Source of the DNA: Comamonadaceae bacterium
GTDB lineage: Bacteria > Pseudomonadota > Gammaproteobacteria > Burkholderiales > Burkholderiaceae
Assembly (NCBI GenBank): GCA_947377705.1
Contig: CANCGU010000187.1
Span: 1-5,365 of the forward strand
Length of the DNA stretch: 5,365 nt
Direction of reading: 5' to 3'
Part shown: positions 1 through 4,826 of the stretch, piece by piece
Numbering within the stretch: position 1 is the first letter of the stretch
Layout: every line of letters begins with the position of its first letter
Program-made: the position numbers and the translations under genes
The notes under the pieces: model-generated
The model's input: only the letters and a program-made list of their open reading frames with translations
Told to the model about the DNA's origin: nothing
The model's database searches: none

Positions 1-72
1 CAGCGTGTCGCAGGCCGGGTGGCTTAGCGCGTGTCTCAAACGTTGAAAAAATTTCCACCCGAAGGATTCATC
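1..72 (+). promoter_or_regulatory. upstream leader of rpsP with ribosome-binding site
   Basis: No gene is seen here. GAAGGA at 61-66 is a good Shine-Dalgarno, six bases before the rpsP ATG at 73, and it settles that start. No convincing sigma70 promoter is visible in these 72 bases, so the operon promoter probably lies to the left of the window. CGGGTGG (16-22) can pair with CCACCCG (55-61), a 7-bp stem around a 32-base loop whose right arm touches the first base of the Shine-Dalgarno. That could be a translational control structure, but the long loop makes it weak. The ribosome-binding site is solid; the stem is speculative. Confidence 0.5.
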
Positions 73-327
73 ATGGTCGTCATCCGACTTTCACGCGGCG
101 GTTCTAAAGCCCGTCCGTTTTTTAACATTGTTGTAGCCGACAAGCGCGACCGTCGCGACGGCCGCTTCATCGAGCGCATTGGTTTTTACAACCCAATCGC
201 CAAAGGTCAAGCCGAAACTTTGCGCGTTGCACAAGACCGTTTGACACACTGGACCAGCGTGGGCGCTCAATGCTCTCCTACCGTGATCCGTTTGATCAAA
301 CAAGCTGCTAAAACAACTGCGGCTTAA
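73..327 (+). CDS. rpsP: 30S ribosomal protein S16
   Basis: Small-subunit ribosomal protein that binds 16S rRNA in the body of the 30S subunit and helps its assembly. The 84-residue product has the usual family length (E. coli 82) and carries the S16 signature: [17 protein letters not shown] at residues 1-17, VVAD at 20-23, then [14 protein letters not shown] at 30-43 and DRLTHW at 55-60. A GTG at position 31 would add 14 residues, but family members begin at the MVVIRL-type strand and a good Shine-Dalgarno (61-66) lies just before the ATG, so 73 is chosen. It is the first gene seen of the rpsP-rimM-trmD-rplS operon, 18 bases before the rimM ATG. Identity is certain. Confidence 0.98.
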   Translation: MVVIRLSRGGSKARPFFNIVVADKRDRRDGRFIERIGFYNPIAKGQAETLRVAQDRLTHWTSVGAQCSPTVIRLIKQAAKTTAA

Positions 328-345
328 TTGCACAAAGGCATTGCA

Positions 346-909
346 ATGACGCTGGACCTTGAGTCCGCAGAACTTCCTGCGGACGCCATCGAAGTCGGGC
401 GCATTGCAGATGCTTGGGGCATCAAAGGCTGGTTCAAGGTCTTGCCCTATAGCGCTTCTCCGGAAGCGCTTTTTTCTTCCAAGCGTTGGTTTTTACAACC
501 CGCTGAACGAGGTGCCAAAACATTTGCCGGCACCGTGCTTCTGAAAGTCAAAGAAGCTAAAGAACACTCTGATTCTGTGGTGGCCACATCGGCCGAAGTG
601 CCAGACCGCAACGCCGCAGAACTGCTCAAAGGCGCACGCATTTTTGTCTCGCGTGCCAGCTTTCCTACCCCCGAACCCGACGAGTACTACTGGGTCGATC
701 TGATTGGCCTCGATGTGGTGAATCGCGAAGGCGTGGCCTTGGGAGCTGTCCGTGAGTTGCTGCATACGGGTCCACAAACCGTGTTAGTGCTTGCTTACGA
801 GGAAGAAGCTAAAACCAAAGAGCGCATGATTCCCTTCGTGTCTGCCTACATCGACACCGTCGATTTGGCTGGGCGCCGCATCACTGCCGATTGGCAAACC
901 GATTACTGA
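346..909 (+). CDS. rimM: ribosome maturation factor RimM (16S rRNA processing protein)
   Basis: Assembly factor that binds S19 and the head of the immature 30S subunit; it acts in the cytoplasm and is not a ribosomal protein. The 187-residue product has the two expected domains. The N-terminal RimM barrel has the signature VGRIADAWGIKGWFKV at residues 17-32. The C-terminal PRC-barrel begins around EYYWVDLIGL at 113-122 and ends with MIPFV at 161-165 and the final ITADW strand. A TTG directly after the rpsP stop (328) would add six residues but has no Shine-Dalgarno. The ATG at 346 has AAAGG at 334-338 with a 7-base spacer, so it is chosen. Codons 36-44 encode a terminator-like hairpin in the RNA (451-475), which may hold this gene and trmD below rpsP. 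Identity is very secure. Confidence 0.97.
   Translation: MTLDLESAELPADAIEVGRIADAWGIKGWFKVLPYSASPEALFSSKRWFLQPAERGAKTFAGTVLLKVKEAKEHSDSVVATSAEVPDRNAAELLKGARIFVSRASFPTPEPDEYYWVDLIGLDVVNREGVALGAVRELLHTGPQTVLVLAYEEEAKTKERMIPFVSAYIDTVDLAGRRITADWQTDY
451..475 (+). terminator. intrinsic-terminator-like hairpin inside rimM (possible operon attenuator)
   Basis: AGCGCTTC (451-458) and GAAGCGCT (463-470) form a perfect 8-bp stem. The loop is TCCG (459-462), an UNCG-type tetraloop closed by C-G, a class known to be extra stable. The right arm runs straight into T at 470-475, six in a row. This has the form of a Rho-independent terminator on the coding strand, about 105 bases into rimM. Function is inferred. 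A closely following ribosome would stop the hairpin from forming, so it may act only when rimM is poorly translated. Confidence 0.55.
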
Positions 910-932
910 TGTGATCTGCCCAAGGCCTCGCC

Positions 933-1694
933 GTGCGCTTTGACGTCATTACCCTGTTCCCAGAGCTGTTTGAGCCGTTTCTCAAAATTGGCATCACACG
1001 ACGCGCCTACGAAGCCGGTTTGGTGGATGTGCGCTTATGGAACCCCCGCGATTACGCCGAAGGCAACTACCGTCGTGTGGACGACCGCCCGTTTGGTGGG
1101 GGCCCTGGCATGGTCATGATGGCCGAGCCCTTGGCGGCTTGCTTGTCAGCGATTCGTGCCGACCGTGGTCAAGGTCGCGAGATTGCCCCGTTGGTGTTGT
1201 TTTCGCCGATTGGCGAAACCTTGCGCCACGCCGCTGTGCAGCATTGGTCCGATAGCCAAGGCGCCGTGCTGTTGTGTGGCCGCTATGAGGGCATTGACCA
1301 GCGTTTCATCGACACCCATGTGGATATGCAAATCAGCGTGGGCGACTTTGTGTTGTCTGGCGGCGAGTTGGCCGCCATGACTTTGTTGGATGCCGTGGCC
1401 CGTTTGCAGCCTGGTGTGCTCAACGATGAAGGCAGTCACCAGCTGGATAGCTTTAACCCTGCCTTAGATGGGCTGCTCGATTGCCCGCATTACACCCGCC
1501 CAGAGCAATGGGAAGGGCAGGGCGTGCCTGCTGCGCTGGTGTCTGGCCACCACCTCAACATCGAGCGCTGGCGCCGTGACCAGCGTTTGCTTTTGACCGC
1601 CCGCCTACGCCCAGAGTTAATTGAAGTCGCCCGGGCCGCTGCTAAGCTAAGCCCGCAGGATGAGGCTGTTTTAAAGGCTAAAAACTCGCTATAA
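933..1694 (+). CDS. trmD: tRNA (guanine-N1)-methyltransferase TrmD
   Basis: Methylates N1 of G37, next to the anticodon, in tRNAs read by CNN-type codons, using S-adenosylmethionine; this prevents +1 frameshifting. The 253-residue product is typical of the family (E. coli 255). It is a SPOUT enzyme: RPFGGGPGMVMM at 52-63, the trefoil-knot cofactor site with CGRYEGID at 115-122 and VGDFVLSGGELAAMTLLD at 136-153, R157, and LDSF at 171-174. D172 aligns with the E. coli general base D169 and R157 with R154; both are kept. CPHYTRP at 184-190 begins the C-terminal tRNA-binding domain. The start is GTG, with AAGG at 922-925 and a 7-base spacer; it lies 23 bases after rimM. The stop codon TAA (1692-1694) is part of a TATAAT hexamer. 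Identity is certain. Confidence 0.98.
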   Translation: MRFDVITLFPELFEPFLKIGITRRAYEAGLVDVRLWNPRDYAEGNYRRVDDRPFGGGPGMVMMAEPLAACLSAIRADRGQGREIAPLVLFSPIGETLRHAAVQHWSDSQGAVLLCGRYEGIDQRFIDTHVDMQISVGDFVLSGGELAAMTLLDAVARLQPGVLNDEGSHQLDSFNPALDGLLDCPHYTRPEQWEGQGVPAALVSGHHLNIERWRRDQRLLLTARLRPELIEVARAAAKLSPQDEAVLKAKNSL

Positions 1695-1695
1695 T
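1690..1695 (+). promoter_or_regulatory. likely -10 box of an internal promoter for rplS
   Basis: A perfect TATAAT covers the last bases of trmD, including its TAA stop. A start site about seven bases downstream (near 1702) would give rplS a leader of roughly 100 bases. The -35 is poor: with 17- or 18-base spacing only TGTTTT (1667-1672) or CTGTTT (1666-1671) is available. Placement in the only long gap of the operon, just before the gene that most needs extra expression, supports it. A perfect hexamer is expected about once by chance in this much DNA, so the case rests on position. Confidence 0.55.
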
Positions 1696-1805
1696 GGTGG
1701 GCTTTTCGATCCTCTGGTCGGCCGCTTTGGGCACTGCGTTCTAAACTTGAACGTTGCGTTTCAAGGCCTTTTGTGTAGCGCGATCAAGATCTTTTAGAGG
1801 AAAAC
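1695..1805 (+). promoter_or_regulatory. trmD-rplS intergenic leader with small hairpin and ribosome-binding site
   Basis: This 111-base gap is the longest inside the operon and contains no gene. CTTGAACG (1746-1753) can pair with CGTTTCAAG (1757-1765) around a TTG loop with one bulged base, followed by GGCCTTTTG. That is a modest stem with only four T, so it is not a convincing terminator. GAGGA at 1797-1801 is the rplS Shine-Dalgarno, four bases before the ATG. The leader may take part in L19 control, but nothing here matches a leader motif that I recognise. Confidence 0.4.
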
Positions 1806-2201
1806 ATGAACCTGATCCAAACTCTCGAGGCAGAAGAAATTGCTCGTCTCGGCAAAACAATTCCCGAATTCGCACCTGGCGACACAGTCATTGTGAGCGT
1901 CAACGTGGTTGAAGGTACACGCAAGCGTGTGCAGGCCTACGAAGGTGTTGTGATTGCTAAGCGCAACCGTGGCCTCAACAGCGGCTTCACCGTGCGTAAG
2001 ATCTCTAGCGGCGAAGGCGTGGAGCGTACGTTCCAAACTTACAGCCCATTGATCGCTAGCATCGAAGTCAAGCGTCGTGGCGATGTGCGCCGTGCCAAGT
2101 TGTATTACTTGCGCGACCGTAGCGGTAAGTCTGCTCGTATCAAAGAAAAATTGGTCAGCAAATCGGCCGCAGCTTCTAAAGCCGCAGCAGCTGCTCAATA
2201 A
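1806..2201 (+). CDS. rplS: 50S ribosomal protein L19
   Basis: Large-subunit ribosomal protein at the 30S-50S interface. The 131-residue product shows the full L19 fold: [12 protein letters not shown] at 1-12, [16 protein letters not shown] at 22-37, [19 protein letters not shown] at 41-59, [16 protein letters not shown] at 61-76, and [20 protein letters not shown] at 95-114. It is about 16 residues longer than E. coli L19 (115), because of an Ala/Lys/Ser tail from about residue 115 onward, a low-complexity extension that I associate with betaproteobacterial L19. Arginine codons are mostly CGT/CGC, fitting a highly expressed gene. It is the last gene of the rpsP operon, with its own likely promoter upstream and a strong terminator 19 bases after the stop. 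Identity is certain. Confidence 0.98.
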   Translation: MNLIQTLEAEEIARLGKTIPEFAPGDTVIVSVNVVEGTRKRVQAYEGVVIAKRNRGLNSGFTVRKISSGEGVERTFQTYSPLIASIEVKRRGDVRRAKLYYLRDRSGKSARIKEKLVSKSAAASKAAAAAQ

Positions 2202-2218
2202 GCTGACATTGGTCAGCT
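2201..2218 (+). other. stem-loop at the rplS stop codon
   Basis: AGCTGAC (2201-2207) and GTCAGCT (2212-2218) form a perfect 7-bp stem around the loop ATTG; the first base is the last base of the rplS stop codon. It has no T-run of its own and stands one base before the terminator stem. It may stabilise the 3' end of the ribosomal mRNA or pause polymerase, but the role is inferred. Confidence 0.45.
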
Positions 2219-2219
2219 C

Positions 2220-2256
2220 AAAAGCCACCCAGGTGAAAGCTTGCGGTGGCTTTTTT
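2220..2256 (+). terminator. Rho-independent terminator after rplS
   Basis: AAAAGCCACC (2220-2229) pairs perfectly with GGTGGCTTTT (2245-2254) around a 15-base loop; the T-run covers 2251-2256. The GC core is GCCACC/GGTGGC. It closes the rpsP-rimM-trmD-rplS operon. The T-run ends one base before the ATG of the next gene (2258), so the Nudix ribosome-binding region is the right arm of this stem. Confidence 0.88.
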
Positions 2257-2257
2257 C

Positions 2258-2932
2258 ATGTCTAAACTTCCTGCCTTTGACCCACAGCAAGTGCCCGTGT
2301 TCCAAGTGGACACGCACTTGGACGCCGTGCCTGCGCAGCACCTCACCCCTGCGGCTTTGCAGGCGCGTTTTGCCAATCCGCCGCTGTGGAAGCCCGAGCT
2401 GGTGCGTGAACGCAATTTTTTAGACCGATCTCCTGCCCAAGCGGCGGTGTTGTTGGGTGTGGTCATGCGCGATGAACCCACGGTGCTCTTAACTCAGCGT
2501 CCGGCTCACATGTCCACGCATGCAGGTCAAATTGCTTTTGCCGGTGGCAAATGTGATGAAGGGGATGCTGACGTAACGGCCACCGCCTTACGCGAGGCGC
2601 AAGAGGAGGTGGGGTTGGCATCCTGCCATGTACAAGTGCTAGGCACGCTGCCTGAGTACGTGACGGGCTCTGCATTCCATGTGACGCCTGTGGTGGCGCT
2701 GATTTCTTCCGACATGACGCTGCATCTCAACACCGAAGAGGTTTCCGCCGCTTTTGAGGTCCCTTTGGCCTTTTTGATGAATCCAGCGCACCACCGATGG
2801 CACCGCTACACGCATGAAGGCGTGACGCGTGAATGGCTATCGATGCCCTACGAAGACGGTGAGCAGTTGAGGTTTGTTTGGGGTGCCACGGCGGGTATGT
2901 TGCGCAACTTTTACCGATTCTTGCGTGCTTGA
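2258..2932 (+). CDS. Nudix hydrolase, coenzyme A pyrophosphatase type (NudL/NUDT7-like)
   Basis: Probably cleaves the pyrophosphate bond of coenzyme A or acyl-CoA species to 3',5'-ADP and phosphopantetheine, using Mg2+ or Mn2+. The 224-residue protein has LLTQR at residues 77-81, HAGQIAFAGG at 88-97, and a Nudix helix REAQEEVGL at 112-120. As in other CoA-type members the classical first Glu of the Nudix box is absent, replaced by a D-rich GGKCDEGDADV stretch (96-106). The usual FPGG reads FAGG here. VWGATAGML near the C terminus (207-215) is also typical. The ATG at 2258 is chosen because the MSKLPAFDP start looks family-like; GTG at 2246 would add four residues. The only Shine-Dalgarno-like run, GGTGG (2245-2249), lies in the rplS terminator stem. 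The Nudix fold is certain; CoA as substrate is inferred from motifs. Confidence 0.92.
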   Translation: MSKLPAFDPQQVPVFQVDTHLDAVPAQHLTPAALQARFANPPLWKPELVRERNFLDRSPAQAAVLLGVVMRDEPTVLLTQRPAHMSTHAGQIAFAGGKCDEGDADVTATALREAQEEVGLASCHVQVLGTLPEYVTGSAFHVTPVVALISSDMTLHLNTEEVSAAFEVPLAFLMNPAHHRWHRYTHEGVTREWLSMPYEDGEQLRFVWGATAGMLRNFYRFLRA

Positions 2933-2959
2933 CGCCGCAGAACCGCGTCTACGGCCCGC

Positions 2960-2965
2960 TATCAT
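2960..2965 (+). promoter_or_regulatory. possible -10 box of a leaderless promoter for the AmpE-like gene
   Basis: TATCAT matches TATAAT at five of six bases and ends six bases before the ATG at 2972, so a start site at the usual distance would fall on or next to the start codon. No Shine-Dalgarno precedes that ATG, only GAG at 2968-2970, right against it. No good -35 is present at 16-18 bases. Suggestive only. Confidence 0.3.
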
Positions 2966-2971
2966 CCGAGT

Positions 2972-3928
2972 ATGAGTTTTCTTGCCCTGCTCCTTGCCCT
3001 GTTGATTGAACAAACTCGCCCCTTGGTGCGCGGTAATTGGGTGCATCGCAGCGTGAGAGCATGGATTTCTTGGATTAGCCAGACATTGGATGCTGGTCAC
3101 CCTCGTTTGGCGTGGACAACGTGGTCTTTGGCTGTCGGTGTGCCTGCCGTGATCGCGACGGTGATGCATTGGGTCTTGATCTGGCTATTTGGTTGGCCTA
3201 TTGCCATGGTTTGGAGTGTCGCCGTGCTCTATGTGACCTTGGGCTTTAGACAGTTCAGTCATTACTTCACAGATATTCGCGATGCCCTAGATGTGGGTGA
3301 TGAACGCTTGGCGCGTGAGTTATTGGCCGAATGGCAACATGTTGAAGTAGGTAGCCTGCCGCGCAGCGAGTTGCTGCGTCATGTGATTGAGCATTCAGTG
3401 CTGTCCGCGCATCACCATGTGTTTGGGGTTTTGACTTGGTTCTCCGTTTTGGCCGCCTTGGGGTTTGGTCCTGCGGGTGCTGTGATTTATCGCATGAGTG
3501 AAATGGTTTCGCGTGCGTGGCAGGCTTCTCCTAAACCTTCCAAAGGCTGGGTGAGTGACACCTTGCAAAATGCAGCGCGCGATGCTTGGCATCGTATCGA
3601 TTGGTTGCCCGCACGCTTGACGGCCGTGGCATTTGCCGTGGTGGGTAACTTTGAAGAAGCCATCGATTGCTGGCGCAATCACGCGCAGCGTTTCCCTGAT
3701 GACAACGATGGCGTCGTTCTGGCTGCGACAGCGGGCGCTTTGAATGTGCGCTTGGGTGGAGAGGCTTTGCGAGCAGATGCTGAAGACCAGGTACAGGACA
3801 GCGAAAGCACGCCGGGTCGCACGCCTGAAATGGCGCATCTGCCCAGCGTGGTGGGCTTGGTCTGGCGCACTGTGGTGCTGTGGATGGTCTTGTTGGCGTT
3901 GTTGACTTTGGCCCGTTTGCTGGGTTAA
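2972..3928 (+). CDS. AmpE-like / CobD-CbiB family integral membrane protein
   Basis: A 318-residue inner-membrane protein. Hydrophobic segments lie at about 1-18, 50-72, 74-92, 150-172, 213-226 and 294-317; the last is a C-terminal anchor. From memory, residues 119-160 (AEW.HVEVGSLPRSELLRHVIE..) and 208-234 (RIDWLPARLTAVAFAVVGNF and following) resemble E. coli AmpE, in which the matching stretch reads LDWVPVRLAGVVYALIG. Such proteins are often annotated CobD/CbiB, but no cobalamin genes are nearby, so a direct role in adenosylcobinamide synthesis is doubtful. AmpE itself is tied to beta-lactamase regulation with AmpD; neither ampD nor ampC is in view. A charged loop (about 267-288) precedes the final anchor. 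It lies 39 bases after the Nudix gene and may have its own leaderless promoter. Family placement is good; function is not known from sequence. Confidence 0.82.
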   Translation: MSFLALLLALLIEQTRPLVRGNWVHRSVRAWISWISQTLDAGHPRLAWTTWSLAVGVPAVIATVMHWVLIWLFGWPIAMVWSVAVLYVTLGFRQFSHYFTDIRDALDVGDERLARELLAEWQHVEVGSLPRSELLRHVIEHSVLSAHHHVFGVLTWFSVLAALGFGPAGAVIYRMSEMVSRAWQASPKPSKGWVSDTLQNAARDAWHRIDWLPARLTAVAFAVVGNFEEAIDCWRNHAQRFPDDNDGVVLAATAGALNVRLGGEALRADAEDQVQDSESTPGRTPEMAHLPSVVGLVWRTVVLWMVLLALLTLARLLG

Positions 3929-3938
3929 GCCTCGCCCA

Positions 3939-4826
3939 TTAATAGTTCACAGGCTGCGTGAGTTCGGCAAACAACATGCCGTAGAGCTTGTAACGCGAGG
4001 GGCTGATGGCCCCAGTGGCCACCGCATCTTGTACCCCGCATGAAGGCTCGTGCAAATGCGTGCAGTTGTAAAACTTGCAATTCGCCACATGCGGTTTGAA
4101 GTCGGGCATGTAGGCGGCCAGCTGCATGGCATCAATGTGATGCACGCCAAACTCTTGAAATCCGGGTGAATCAATCAAGCCTGTTTTGCGCTCCGCATCC
4201 ACCCAATGCCACGTCGTTGATGTGGTGGTGTGTTTGCCTGAGTTCAGGGCTTGTGAAATTTCAGCCGTGGCCACATTGGCATGTGGCACGAGGGCGTTGA
4301 TGAGGGTGCTTTTGCCTGTGCCTGAAGGGCCGAGTACCAGCGTGGTTTTGTGCTTCAAGCGTTCAGGCAAGTCTCCCAAATCACCCGACCTGAAGGCGCC
4401 TTGCAGCACGGTGTAGCCCATCGCCACGTAAGGCGCTAGGCGGGCGAAGGCGCGTGCATGCAGCTCGGTTAAATCGCGCTTGTTGAGCACGATGATGGGC
4501 GTGATGTGCTCGGCCTCGGCTGCAATGAGTGCGCGTGTGAGCTGCATTTCAGAGAATTCAGGCTCGGCCGCCAACAGAATTAACACTTGGTCTAAATTGG
4601 CCGCAAACGACTTCGTGCGAATCTCGTCTTGCCGGTAAAACAAGTTGTGGCGAGGCTCTACTTTTTCGATGGTGCCTTCGTCAGTGCTGGCTAGCCATTG
4701 CACGCGGTCACCCACCACCACTTGGCTTTTCTTGCCACGCGGGTGGCAAATACGACGTTCGCCATCAGGAGTTTCTACCACGCAGTGTCGTCCGTGGCTG
4801 GCCACCACCAAGCCGCTTTGTTTCAT
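3939..4826 (-). CDS. rsgA: ribosome small-subunit-dependent GTPase RsgA (YjeQ/EngC)
   Basis: Circularly permuted GTPase that binds the 30S decoding region late in assembly and is stimulated by the 30S subunit. The 295-residue product has an N-terminal OB-fold (about 1-70). The permuted G domain follows: NKRD (G4) at 115-118, the P-loop GPSGTGKST (G1) at 166-174, KHTTT (G2) at 198-202 and DSPG (G3) at 219-222. The C-terminal zinc site has C250, C255, H257 and C263, all present. A longer frame would start 21 residues upstream, but that extension lies inside the M48 gene and looks unlike the family. The ATG at 4826 is chosen because MKQSGLVV begins the OB-fold and its ATG overlaps the M48 stop as ATGA. 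Only a weak GGATGG precedes it, so translational coupling is likely. Identity is certain. Confidence 0.97.
   Translation of the reverse strand: MKQSGLVVASHGRHCVVETPDGERRICHPRGKKSQVVVGDRVQWLASTDEGTIEKVEPRHNLFYRQDEIRTKSFAANLDQVLILLAAEPEFSEMQLTRALIAAEAEHITPIIVLNKRDLTELHARAFARLAPYVAMGYTVLQGAFRSGDLGDLPERLKHKTTLVLGPSGTGKSTLINALVPHANVATAEISQALNSGKHTTTSTTWHWVDAERKTGLIDSPGFQEFGVHHIDAMQLAAYMPDFKPHVANCKFYNCTHLHEPSCGVQDAVATGAISPSRYKLYGMLFAELTQPVNY

Noticed and set aside
31..72. GTG at 31 as an extended rpsP start adding 14 residues
   Set aside because: S16 proteins start at the MV.IRL strand, and the ATG at 73 has a good Shine-Dalgarno at proper spacing.
328..345. TTG at 328 as the rimM start
   Set aside because: It directly follows the rpsP stop with no Shine-Dalgarno; ATG 346 has AAAGG seven bases upstream.
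1794..2228. Long open frame on the - strand opposite rplS
   Set aside because: It is a shadow of rplS; the + strand frame is an unmistakable L19 with a ribosome-binding site.
2301..2322. Perfect 8-bp inverted repeat TCCAAGTG/CACTTGGA with 6-base loop near the Nudix start
   Set aside because: No T-run, and roughly one such stem is expected by chance in this length of DNA.
2929..2934. TTGACG at the Nudix stop as a -35 box for the TATCAT at 2960
   Set aside because: The spacing is 25 bases, too long for a sigma70 promoter.
3395..3838. 147-codon open frame on the - strand opposite the AmpE-like gene
   Set aside because: No recognisable protein features, and it is fully antisense to a well-supported membrane protein gene.
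4270..4287. GCCACAT/ATGTGGC hairpin inside rsgA
   Set aside because: Seven-bp stem, no T-run on either strand, within chance expectation.
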